Positions 1-7,410 of a DNA stretch of 64,000 bases are shown piece after piece (the stretch's first letter is position 1; each line of letters starts with the position of its first letter). The DNA comes from Nocardia sp. NBC_01327 (GTDB lineage: Bacteria; Actinomycetota; Actinomycetes; Mycobacteriales; Mycobacteriaceae). The notes under the pieces are model-generated. The model made no database searches. It saw only the letters and a program-made list of their open reading frames with translations, and was not told the DNA's origin. Both the position numbers and the translations under genes were made by a program. The stretch spans positions 1,364,001 to 1,428,000 of the forward strand of contig NZ_CP108383.1 of NCBI RefSeq assembly GCF_035958815.1. The letters are read 5' to 3'.

Positions 1-169
1 CAGCGTGCTGTCGCTGGTGTTCAGCCGCGATGTCCCGTTCCCCACGCTGTTCCGCACCATCGGCTATCTGGAGCGGCGGGCCCATCCGTTCGCGGCGGTT
101 CTGCTCGCGCTGCTGGTGGTGCTGCTCATTCATCTGGCCTTCTACCCGTGGCCGCGGGTGATCGCGTAG
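1..169 (+). CDS. C-terminal end of a membrane protein (partial)
   Basis: Only the last 55 codons are in the window, read in the frame that ends at TAG 167-169. They encode a basic and aromatic stretch, then one clear hydrophobic helix (FAAVLLALLVVLLIHLAF) and a short tail ending in PWPRVIA. This is an integral membrane protein with its C-terminus just after the last helix. The family cannot be recognised from this piece. The next gene starts about 35 bases downstream on the same strand, so co-transcription with the lipoprotein pair is possible. Confidence 0.6.
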   Translation, partial: SVLSLVFSRDVPFPTLFRTIGYLERRAHPFAAVLLALLVVLLIHLAFYPWPRVIA

Positions 170-204
170 CGCCGGGAAGTCTTTCCGTCGCTATCATCGC
201 AATC

Positions 205-717
205 GTGCGTGCATTGTCGGGAAAAGTGAGTGCGGCGCTGCTGGCCGCGCTGCTGCTCTCCGCCTGTGGCACGCAGAGCAGGGATGCTCCCGCTGCCGCA
301 CCCGCCAGTTCCGCGCCGCAGGTGGCCGCGCCGTCGGTGGATGTCGGGCTCTGCGGTTCGGCGGACGCCGGTCAGGTCGGCACCCGATCCGGGCTCGGCG
401 AGATGACCCTCGTCTCGAGTGACGCCCTGCTGTGCCGCTGGGAGGCGCAGGACGGGTCGAGCGTCACCTTCCGCTGGTTCCGGGGCAGCCCGATCGACCA
501 ATATCACAGTGACACAGCGGCTTCCGTCAAGCGGGATGGTATAGACATCGTCGGCCGCTCCGGATACAGCTGGCGCACTGCGCATTCCTGCGAGGCGGCG
601 GTGCCCACCGGGGACGCCGATTTCATCGCCTGGACAGTCGATTCCGCCGTCACCACGCCCGATGCCGCCTGCGCGGCCGTCGATCGGCTGGCCTCGGCGA
701 CTCTGGCAAAGGGGTGA
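205..717 (+). CDS. DUF3558-type secreted lipoprotein
   Basis: Small lipoprotein of about 170 residues. The likely start is GTG 205, giving a short basic n-region (MRALSGK), a hydrophobic core and a lipobox LLSAC, so the mature protein should be lipidated on that cysteine and face outward from the membrane. GTG 226 is an alternative start. The mature part has an Ala/Pro/Ser-rich linker and then a domain with cysteines in CGS, LLCRW, HSCE and ACAAV, matching the DUF3558 pattern of Mycobacteriales lipoproteins, whose function is unknown. The stop overlaps the start of the next gene as GTGA, which indicates translational coupling with a second lipoprotein of the same type. Two tandem DUF3558 genes suggest duplication. 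Confidence 0.75.
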   Translation: MRALSGKVSAALLAALLLSACGTQSRDAPAAAPASSAPQVAAPSVDVGLCGSADAGQVGTRSGLGEMTLVSSDALLCRWEAQDGSSVTFRWFRGSPIDQYHSDTAASVKRDGIDIVGRSGYSWRTAHSCEAAVPTGDADFIAWTVDSAVTTPDAACAAVDRLASATLAKG

Positions 718-1238
718 ATCCCGTGCTCACCAAGACAATTGCGGCGGTGGCGGTAGCCGTCGCGGCCCTCGGCGTCGTGACCGGATGCTCGAGCCATCAG
801 CAGGACACCGCAGTACGCTCGGCCGACGATCCCGACCTGCTGGCCGGGTGCGGGCCACTGCCCGACCAGGTCATCGCCACCACCCTGCACGTGCCGTCGG
901 TGCATCAGCAGAGCGCGCCGACCATCTGCAACTGGGTCGGCGATTACCCGGCCGGCGGCACCGTGGGTCTGACCTACGCCTGGCTGCGCAATGACAATCT
1001 GATGACCGAAACCAAGGTGGCCGGTGATTTCGGCTATCAGATCGAGCGGGTGGTGATCAAACACTTCGCGGGTATGTACGTGCGGGACCCGAACGATCCG
1101 GGCAGCTGTGCGGTGACCATTTCCGATACCGGAATAGTCACCTGGTGGGTGCACAATCGCCGCCACACCGCACAGCCGGACCCGTGCGCCGCCGCCATGA
1201 GCCTCATGCAGGCGACGCTGGCGATCGACGGTGTGTGA
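714..1238 (+). CDS. DUF3558-type secreted lipoprotein, second copy
   Basis: A 174-residue protein starting at GTG 714, in a 4-base overlap with the preceding lipoprotein. The N-terminus is a classic lipoprotein signal, with a hydrophobic core AVAVAVAALGVV and lipobox VTGC. The mature domain carries the DUF3558-like cysteine layout (GCGPL, TICNW, GSCAV, DPCAA). It is related to its upstream neighbour but clearly diverged. The two are probably made together and may form a pair on the outer face of the membrane; their role is unknown. The gene converges on the transporter gene, whose stop codon begins at the very next base. Confidence 0.8.
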   Translation: MNPVLTKTIAAVAVAVAALGVVTGCSSHQQDTAVRSADDPDLLAGCGPLPDQVIATTLHVPSVHQQSAPTICNWVGDYPAGGTVGLTYAWLRNDNLMTETKVAGDFGYQIERVVIKHFAGMYVRDPNDPGSCAVTISDTGIVTWWVHNRRHTAQPDPCAAAMSLMQATLAIDGV

Positions 1239-2990
1239 TCAGCCGGTGATGGCCTGGAAGATCTTGACGCCCACCAGGATCACCGCCACCAGCAGATAGC
1301 CGCGCAGCGCGAGCATGCCCGTCATCCGCGCGGTACTGAACACCGGACGCTCCAGCGTATGCAGCGCCGGGGTGCGCCAGGTGTCGCGATCCTGCTCCAC
1401 GATCGCCTTGCGCTCGGCACGGGTGAGCGGGGTCGCGTCCAGTTCCTCGATCTGATCCGGGTCGATATCGCCGAGTTCCTTTGCGGTGCGCTCGATTTCG
1501 CGCCGCCTGGTGATCCGCCAGCTGATCAGCATGCCCGCGCCGCCGAGCAGGCCGACGGCCACCCCCGCGCCGAATCCGATTTCGAGGGCGCCGGTGGTCA
1601 GACCGGGGAAGAAGGTCGCGGCGGTGAGCGCCAGCGACAGCAGCACCAGCGACCACACGATGACACCCGCGACAATGTTCTGCCGCACGGTGTTCACCCA
1701 GGGCCCGAGCACCGCCCGGTCATTGCAGAGCAGCACCAGAAACACTGTGGCGGAAGGCAGTAGGACACCGGCCAGCGCCTGCACGCCCTGGGTCAGCAGG
1801 CCCAGCACATGATCGGGGCTGAAGGACACCGCGGCCGCGATCGCCAGCAGCGCCGCGTATCCCGCGTAGAACATCGGCGCTTCGCTGATCTTCCAGTGCA
1901 GCGAATGCCGCTTGCCCAGCGTGTCGCCGAGGGCGTAGGTGGTGGCCAGGCCGACGGCATTCGCGCCGATGAGCGAGGCGTCGAACAGCAGGATGGCGAA
2001 CAGCGCGCCGACGGTCTTGCCCATGTGATCGGACAGGCTCTGGGCGACCGTCCCGGCGTCGGCGAAGTTGCCGATGGCATCGGTGCCCGCGAGACCGAAG
2101 GCCGCGGCGGCCATGATGGCGATCGCACCGGCCATGACCACCACGATGCCGATCCACAGGTCGATGCGCTCATAGCGGATCCAGCGCGGGGTGATGCGCT
2201 TGTCGACGATATTGGACTGCTGGAAGAACAGCTGCCACGGCGCGACGGTGGTGCCGACAATGGCGACGATCAGCAGCAGCAGTGTGGAATTCAGCCCGCC
2301 CGGGAACGAGGGGATCAGACCGTGGGCGGTGTCGCGCACGCTCGGGTGCACCATGAAGGCCAGGGGGAACATGACGATGTTCACGGCGATGAGCCCGAAG
2401 AGGAAGCGCTCCCAACGCCGGAACGAACCGCCCGCCACCATGGCGAACAGCAGCACCGCCGCCAGTGGCACCGAAATGCCCTTGGGCAGGCCGAAATAGC
2501 CCAGCGCCATGGAGACGCCGATGAATTCGGTGACGATCGTCAGCGCGTTCACGATGAACAGATCACCGACGCTGAACGCGCCCCAGAACTTTCCGAAGCG
2601 GTCGAAGATCAAGCGCGCGTGGCCGACTCCGGCGACCGCGCCCAGCCGCACCACCATCTCCTGGTTGACGTACAGCACCGGGATGAGCAGCAGCAGCGTC
2701 CAGACCAGGGCCATGCCGTAGTTCTGTCCGGCCTGCGCGTAGGTGGCCACGCCGCCGGCGTCATTGTCGCCGACCATGACGATGAGGCCGGGGCCCATGA
2801 TCGCGAGCAGCATGCGCACCCGCTGCTTGCGGGTGCGCCCCTCGAGGGTGTCGTGCTGGCCGATACTGCCCAGCGCGCCGACGATATCGCCCACGTGGGC
2901 GGAGTCCATGGTGGCGGAGGTGGCGGCGGCTCCGGTGGGAGTCGCGGTGGTCACGGTACGGCGGTCGCCGCCATTCGAGAAGAAGGCCAT
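1239..2990 (-). CDS. Nramp-related (NRMT-type) divalent metal transporter, probably Mg2+
   Basis: A 583-residue polytopic membrane protein of the Nramp/SLC11 fold, with about 11-12 hydrophobic helices after a 60-residue hydrophilic N-terminus. The metal-site motifs are not those of Mn/Fe transporters. The helix-1 DPGN is read here as DAGG (in GDNDAGGVATY), and the helix-6 MPHN region is TVAPWQLFF, so the coordinating Asn and the soft Met ligand are both lost. Loss of the methionine is what is expected for Nramp-related Mg2+ transporters (NRMT). The gene sits behind an M-box riboswitch, the Mg2+ sensor, which supports Mg2+ uptake as the job. A C-terminal cytosolic acidic segment (residues about 495-555) precedes a last helix. 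The start ATG has a GAGGG Shine-Dalgarno about 8 bases upstream. Family is well supported; the ion is inferred from the motifs and the riboswitch. Confidence 0.88.
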   Translation of the reverse strand: MAFFSNGGDRRTVTTATPTGAAATSATMDSAHVGDIVGALGSIGQHDTLEGRTRKQRVRMLLAIMGPGLIVMVGDNDAGGVATYAQAGQNYGMALVWTLLLLIPVLYVNQEMVVRLGAVAGVGHARLIFDRFGKFWGAFSVGDLFIVNALTIVTEFIGVSMALGYFGLPKGISVPLAAVLLFAMVAGGSFRRWERFLFGLIAVNIVMFPLAFMVHPSVRDTAHGLIPSFPGGLNSTLLLLIVAIVGTTVAPWQLFFQQSNIVDKRITPRWIRYERIDLWIGIVVVMAGAIAIMAAAAFGLAGTDAIGNFADAGTVAQSLSDHMGKTVGALFAILLFDASLIGANAVGLATTYALGDTLGKRHSLHWKISEAPMFYAGYAALLAIAAAVSFSPDHVLGLLTQGVQALAGVLLPSATVFLVLLCNDRAVLGPWVNTVRQNIVAGVIVWSLVLLSLALTAATFFPGLTTGALEIGFGAGVAVGLLGGAGMLISWRITRRREIERTAKELGDIDPDQIEELDATPLTRAERKAIVEQDRDTWRTPALHTLERPVFSTARMTGMLALRGYLLVAVILVGVKIFQAITG

Positions 2991-3136
2991 TGCCGTTCCC
3001 TCGCTTTCGACATCAGGTGTTGCGGGCGTGCGGAATCAACCCGGTCACCTGGCGATTTCGGGCACACCGAAACTGCTCGCGGCACATGCCTACCACGCCG
3101 CCGGCGCTGTGCCGGAGGGTCGAATGTGCTTGCGGG

Positions 3137-3220
3137 TCAGCCGATTACCGAAATGCGGCAAGCCGGGGACGAGACGAATTGGAAATCCGTACTCGGATAC
3201 GGACTATCGCCGGAACTCAT
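3137..3220 (-). CDS. Candidate 27-aa leader peptide in the Mg2+-sensor mRNA leader
   Basis: A short ORF lies between the M-box and the transporter gene. Its ATG (3220-3218) follows an almost perfect Shine-Dalgarno, AAGGAGGTGAGG, 8 bases upstream, stronger than that of the transporter itself. The peptide begins MSSGDSPYPSTDF, ends CRISVIG, and stops 146 bases before the transporter ATG. Just upstream of the Shine-Dalgarno is an inverted repeat (TGACGCG at 3248-3254 against CGCGTCA at 3276-3282) that could help control access to it. It could be a regulatory uORF, as leader peptides are in enterobacterial mgtA and mgtCB mRNAs, but the sequence is not related to those. It could also be a real microprotein, or chance. 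Confidence 0.45.
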   Translation of the reverse strand: MSSGDSPYPSTDFQFVSSPACRISVIG

Positions 3221-3336
3221 GTGTCGCCCCTCACCTCCTTGCCGCCGTGACGCGCGAGGGCGTCGTGAAATTCGTCGCGTCAGACCGCGCGGGCAAGGGG
3301 GAAACATGGCCACGCACAACGGCGTAGCCCTGCACC

Positions 3337-3504
3337 CCTCTCGTCAGAGCTTCGGCACTGTACGACGTATCCGGGGGCTCGCGGCCCGGGGAAGCCACTT
3401 TGGATCAACCCTTAATCCGGGCTGATCTGTCCTAACCCTGGGCGTCTCTCGACGTCGTCGGATCAGTGGCCTGTGTTCGTACAGGAGCCTCGCCTAGCGA
3501 GGTG
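3337..3504 (-). promoter_or_regulatory. M-box (ykoK) Mg2+ riboswitch
   Basis: Read on the minus strand, the leader contains the hallmark blocks of the M-box in the right order. These are GCTAGGCGAGGCTCCTGTAC near the 5' end, then ACACAGGCCACTG, GACGTCGAGAGACGCC, a middle segment around CAAAGTGGCTTCC, and the 3' block CAGTGCCGAAGCTCTGACGA. The outer stem P1 can form between CCTCG at the 5' end and CGAG at the 3' end. At 168 nt the length is normal for this class. M-boxes bind several Mg2+ ions and switch Mg2+ transporter genes off when Mg2+ is plentiful. The switch mechanism here is not obvious: no U-tailed terminator is visible in the 350 bases before the transporter, so control may be Rho-dependent, translational, or through the leader ORF. 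Confidence 0.9.
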
Positions 3505-3514
3505 CTGACTCGGC

Positions 3515-3544
3515 AATGTTGAGCGTGCTCGGAGCGAATGTCAA
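3515..3544 (-). promoter_or_regulatory. Probable promoter of the riboswitch-transporter transcript
   Basis: On the minus strand a perfect -35 TTGACA (3544-3539) is followed after 18 bases by AACATT (3520-3515) as a weak -10. A start about 7 bases further on would fall at 3506-3509, exactly at the 5' edge of the M-box, which supports the call. Confidence 0.5.
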
Positions 3545-3666
3545 CTTCAGCCCGGTCGGTTCGGTTCCCGGACTGCCCGTTGACAAGCCGGGCGTAAGGG
3601 TTTTGAAACCAGGCGGGAACAGCATGGGGACACCCTCATCGACCACCCCAGAAGGATTCCGAAGTC

Positions 3667-4098
3667 ATGAAAGCGACACACTTTTCGACCGCCCTCGGTG
3701 CCGTCGCGGCGGCCGCCACGGCCCTCGCACTCAGCGCGGCGCCGGCGAACGCCGCGCAGCTCGACCAGTTCGTCTCACCGTCCGGGAACATCGGCTGCCT
3801 CATCGGGCCGCACGGTGCGGAGTGCGAGATCAGGGACCACAGCTACGCCCAGCCGGTGGCGCCGGTCAACTGCCACGGCGCGTACGGCGACGTGTTCTCC
3901 GAACAGGACGGGACCTACGCGCGGCTCAACTGCCACACCGATCAGCCCATCGACTTCCATTCTCGCGTAGTCGATTACGGCCAGCAGGTCCGCGAAGGCT
4001 CGATGGTGTGCAGCGTCACCATGCAGTACGTGGAATGCGCCGACGGCACCACCGGCCACGGCTTCAAGGTGGCGCGCGAGTTCTACAACATCTACTGA
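3667..4098 (+). CDS. Small secreted cysteine-rich protein (DUF6636-like)
   Basis: A 143-residue protein with a clear Sec signal peptide: MKATHF, hydrophobic Ala-rich core, cleavage near ANA-AQ around residue 30. The mature part opens with FVSPSGNIGC, the signature seen in small actinobacterial secreted proteins annotated as DUF6636, and has six cysteines (IGC, AEC, VNC, LNC, MVC, VEC), enough for three disulfides outside the cell. The ATG is preceded by AAGGA about 10 bases upstream. It converges with the iniC-like gene, leaving only 6 bases between stop codons. Its function is unknown. The 160 bases upstream also hold the oppositely directed M-box promoter. Confidence 0.7.
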   Translation: MKATHFSTALGAVAAAATALALSAAPANAAQLDQFVSPSGNIGCLIGPHGAECEIRDHSYAQPVAPVNCHGAYGDVFSEQDGTYARLNCHTDQPIDFHSRVVDYGQQVREGSMVCSVTMQYVECADGTTGHGFKVAREFYNIY

Positions 4099-4104
4099 AT
4101 TCGG

Positions 4105-5565
4105 TTACCGAACCGCCGTCCGGCTGTCCTCGACAATCGATTCGCAACTGCGGGCCACGGCGCGGCAGGTGGCGGCGGTGAGCGGATCCAGCAGCGGATT
4201 GTCGAGTCGGTTGCGCCAGTCCCGGATTGCGCGCAGGGCGGCATCGCGGCGCTGCGCCGGACCCGCGTTCGCCGGGAGGCCGAGCCGCTGGTGTGCGGAG
4301 ATGCCCTTACCGCCGAGTACCCGGGTGGCGAGGTCGCGGTCGAGGTCGCTCAGCCGCGTCGCGCGAATGCTGGACAGTAGCCGAAGCTCGGTGAAGGTAT
4401 GCGTATCGGCGAGAGCGCGATCCACCTGACGGGACAGCCCCTCGCTCGCCGGGTGGCGCGCGAGAATGCGCTGCAGCGAGGCCATCGCGGAATAGGCCTT
4501 GAGTTGTTCATTGCGCTGGCCGAATTGGCTGTGCAGGGTGCGGCGCAGGTCATCGAGTCCGCTGCGGCGCAGCAGCGCGGCGGCCAGCGCCGGTGCGTCG
4601 GCAATGCCCGCGTGAATCATGGAGACGGCCAGTCGAATGCCGAACAGGCCGAAGGAATTGACCAGCCGGGTGCGGTCGACCTCGGTCACCGGGAGATTGC
4701 TGGTGGGTGCGGTGAAGCGGGTGACGGAGATCAGGGCCGCCTCGAGATCATTGCGGGGGACCGCGGCCAGGGTGCGCAGGACGGTGAATTCGGCCTGGCG
4801 CAGCGTCTGGCCGCGCAGGGCGAGCAGACCGGACACCGGAATGAAGCTCTGGTGCAGACCCTGTAGTTCCGGCGCATCGGCCAGATCGCGGCTCAGGCGG
4901 TGGGCGGCGGCCAGGGGGTCGCCGTGGCCGCCGTCGATCTCATCGGCTCGGGACAGGACGCCGACAACGCCGAGCGGGCCGGTGCCGGTCGCCATTTGGT
5001 CCTGAATGTGTTGCAGCAGTTGGACATCGGTGTCGTGCAGATCGCGCATGAGGTAGACGATGGCGTCCGCCTCGCAGATCCCGTCCTCGGGGGCGAGCAG
5101 TGCCAGGGTGCGTTCGGAGACATCGCGCGAATTCGACGAGGTGCCGGGGGTGTCGATGATGGTGAAATCGTCGAGCAGTGAGGAGGGCCAGAAGACCTCG
5201 AGCTTTTCCACGCGGTCCGCGGTGACACCCAGGTCGAGGGTGAGCTGTCCGTCGGTGCGCAGCACCGGCAGCAGGCGCGGGCGGCCGTCGGCGGTGAGCT
5301 GGATGCGGGGGGTCGCCGATTGCTGGAACCAGGTCACCACGCGGGTGCACTCGGTCGCGTCGGTCGGCGCGATCTCATCGCCGATCAGGGCATTGAGCAG
5401 CGTCGATTTACCCGACTTGAGGGTTCCGGCGAGCGCCACCCGCAGCGGTTCTCCGAGTCGGCGCTCGCAGGCGGCCAATTCGGCATCGCACCCCGATCGC
5501 GGGCCGAATTCGGTACGGGCCGCGCGGATCAGCCGATGCGCCTCGGCCAGTTCTCGCCCGGTCAC
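4105..5565 (-). CDS. iniC: IniC-like dynamin-family GTPase
   Basis: A 486-residue bacterial dynamin-like GTPase. It has an intact P-loop at about residues 47-55 (GTLKSGKST), a G2 threonine region (APTDATECTRVV), G3 DTPG in IIDTPGTSS, and a G4-like SRAD. Helical stalk sequence follows. Its size is close to mycobacterial IniC (493 residues). It starts at GTG 5565, overlapping the iniA stop as GTGA, so the two are translationally coupled. In mycobacteria the iniBAC operon is induced by inhibitors of cell-wall synthesis such as isoniazid and ethambutol, and IniA is a membrane-remodelling dynamin. Here IniC is the only member of the pair with a normal nucleotide-binding lysine, so it may supply the GTPase activity of an IniA-IniC complex (inference). 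Confidence 0.85.
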   Translation of the reverse strand: MTGRELAEAHRLIRAARTEFGPRSGCDAELAACERRLGEPLRVALAGTLKSGKSTLLNALIGDEIAPTDATECTRVVTWFQQSATPRIQLTADGRPRLLPVLRTDGQLTLDLGVTADRVEKLEVFWPSSLLDDFTIIDTPGTSSNSRDVSERTLALLAPEDGICEADAIVYLMRDLHDTDVQLLQHIQDQMATGTGPLGVVGVLSRADEIDGGHGDPLAAAHRLSRDLADAPELQGLHQSFIPVSGLLALRGQTLRQAEFTVLRTLAAVPRNDLEAALISVTRFTAPTSNLPVTEVDRTRLVNSFGLFGIRLAVSMIHAGIADAPALAAALLRRSGLDDLRRTLHSQFGQRNEQLKAYSAMASLQRILARHPASEGLSRQVDRALADTHTFTELRLLSSIRATRLSDLDRDLATRVLGGKGISAHQRLGLPANAGPAQRRDAALRAIRDWRNRLDNPLLDPLTAATCRAVARSCESIVEDSRTAVR

Positions 5566-7337
5566 TGCGCCTCTCCCGCCTGGACCAAACCTGCTGCCTG
5601 CACGCGCAATTGGCGCAGATGGCCCAGATTGCCCTGGACCTGGGCAATGCGGGCCGCGCGCTCGCTTTCGTGCGTATTGCCGGCCTCCTGCGCGGCCTGC
5701 AGGGAATCGTTTGCGGAGCGGAGCATTTCGTCGGCCACCGTGGTGAAGTGGTCGCGCAGGGTGCGCTGCACATCGCGCAGGCGCTGCTTGGATTCCTTGC
5801 TGACCTGGAAGACGACCTCATCCATGAGCCGGGCCACGGCGAGCCTGGCCTCGGAACGGCGGCGGGCCTTGAGCGCCTTGTGATCCTCACGGAAAGTGTT
5901 GGCGCCGAGCAGCAATCCCGCGCCGATCGACCACGGGTTCACCAGGGCCAGTCCCAGCAGGCTTGTCGCCAGGCCGACCATCAGCACGCCGCCGTACGAA
6001 CCGCGCAGGCTGGTGATGGCGCGCTGGACGACTCCGGCCTTGCCGCTCTCGAGCGCCTCCACCGAACCGAGCTGGCCGAGCAGCGCATCCGTGTCCGCGC
6101 CCGGCAGCGCCGGCAGCTGGACCTTGCCGTCCTCGCTGAATCGGTCGGCCACCTTGCCCGCGAGGTCGATCGAAAGCTGGTGCGCCAGTATGAAATTGTC
6201 CTCGACAGCGGCCGAGACCCGGCCGTTGATGCGCTCGCCGAACGCCTCCCACTGGCGGGCCGGATCGGACTTCATGATCTCCTCCTCGGCCTCGCGCACA
6301 ATGGCGCGCAGCCGGTGGCGCAGATCGTGTTCGACGGAGACGGTCAATTCGGTGATGCCGTCGCCGAGGACGTACTGCCAATTCGCCGTGCGCTTGCGCA
6401 GGGCCTCGGCGGTATCGCGGGCGGTGCGGATGCGATCGAGGAGTTCCGCGCTGCGGGACGGGTCCTGCAGGGCGGTCAATTCCGAATTCAATGCCAGTGC
6501 AACGTGATCGGAGACGACGCGGACATCGTTGACGACGGATTCGCGGGCCAGCGCATCCGCTCGTGCGACGAGGTGATTGCGAATGAAGGCCTCGAGTTGC
6601 GGGATGCCGGATTCGACCTCGAGCATCTGATCGCCCAGGCGATGCGCGGTTTTGTGCATGGCCGAGGAGACCGGCAGGATCGGCAGATCCAGATCGGCAT
6701 CGGTGAGATGCTTCCGATTGGCCTTCTGGATATCGGCCCAGCGGACATAGCTGTCGATCTTGTTGATCACGCCCGCCACCATCGGGCAGAGCTGGTGAAT
6801 CTGTTGCAGGAAGCGAATTTCCGGCGCGGTGTACTCCTGGCTGGCATCGGAGACGAACAGCACCGCGTCGACGGTCGGCAGCATCGACAGGATCTCCGTC
6901 GCGCGCCGGGAACCGGCGCCGGTGACACCCGGCATATCGATGAGCACCACACCCTCGGCGAGCAGATCCACCGGCAGGGTCACCTCGGTCCGGCCCGCCT
7001 CGCCGACCTTCTTGGACTTCGACTCGCCGTATTCGACGATCACCGGCCCGGCCACCGGCCTCGGACCGCGAGTGCGTTCCGGGGCAGCCGCATTCGTGGA
7101 GCACACATCGGCCGCGACCAGGGCGTTGACCAGTGAGCTGATGCCCTTCTTGGACTGGCCGGTGACAACGATGCGCAGTCGTGCATCGCTGACCCGCTGC
7201 CGCGCCGACACCAGCCGGTTCGACAGATCGGTCCGGCCGACGGCATCGGTCACCGACCGCAGCTCATCGAGCAGCGCGGTCATCGAATCGGTCGAGGGGG
7301 AGAGTTTCCTCGCGGAAGCCGGGGTTGACGCGGTCAC
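5562..7337 (-). CDS. iniA: IniA-like dynamin-family protein with altered P-loop
   Basis: A 591-residue dynamin-like protein matching IniA over its length. It has a G domain with G3 IDMPGVTG and G4 NKID, a helical stalk, and a hydrophobic paddle (GGVLMVGLATSLLGLAL, then WSIGAGLLLGAN) for membrane insertion. I chose GTG 7337, which has AAAGGA 6 bases upstream; ATG 7352 is possible. The striking point is the P-loop: residues 60-68 read GQSKKGISS where GxxxxGKS/T is expected. The lysine codon is ATC (7142-7140), two base changes from any lysine codon, so a single base-call error is unlikely. Nucleotide binding by this subunit should be weak or lost. It lies 73 bases downstream of the IniB-like gene, with a strong hairpin between, and overlaps iniC. 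Confidence 0.86.
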   Translation of the reverse strand: MTASTPASARKLSPSTDSMTALLDELRSVTDAVGRTDLSNRLVSARQRVSDARLRIVVTGQSKKGISSLVNALVAADVCSTNAAAPERTRGPRPVAGPVIVEYGESKSKKVGEAGRTEVTLPVDLLAEGVVLIDMPGVTGAGSRRATEILSMLPTVDAVLFVSDASQEYTAPEIRFLQQIHQLCPMVAGVINKIDSYVRWADIQKANRKHLTDADLDLPILPVSSAMHKTAHRLGDQMLEVESGIPQLEAFIRNHLVARADALARESVVNDVRVVSDHVALALNSELTALQDPSRSAELLDRIRTARDTAEALRKRTANWQYVLGDGITELTVSVEHDLRHRLRAIVREAEEEIMKSDPARQWEAFGERINGRVSAAVEDNFILAHQLSIDLAGKVADRFSEDGKVQLPALPGADTDALLGQLGSVEALESGKAGVVQRAITSLRGSYGGVLMVGLATSLLGLALVNPWSIGAGLLLGANTFREDHKALKARRRSEARLAVARLMDEVVFQVSKESKQRLRDVQRTLRDHFTTVADEMLRSANDSLQAAQEAGNTHESERAARIAQVQGNLGHLRQLRVQAAGLVQAGEAQ

Positions 7338-7371
7338 GCCGTTTCCTTTCATGCGCGGTGGCGGGGTGCTG

Positions 7372-7404
7372 TCCGGCCCGCCGCGTCGGACGCGGCGGGC
7401 CGGA
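7372..7404 (-). other. Perfect 33-nt hairpin between iniB-like and iniA genes
   Basis: The 16-base arm TCCGGCCCGCCGCGTC (7372-7387) is matched perfectly by 7389-7404 around one central base, giving a very GC-rich stem. It lies just after the IniB-like stop and has no U-run. It may act as a partial terminator or an mRNA-stabilising element that makes the IniB-like protein more abundant than IniA and IniC. Confidence 0.7.
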
Positions 7405-7410
7405 GGGCGA

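Noticed and set aside
1809..3425. Long plus-strand open frame (538 codons) opposite the transporter
   Set aside because: Antisense shadow: composition is His/Asp/Gln/Arg-rich with no recognisable fold, and it runs through the riboswitch.
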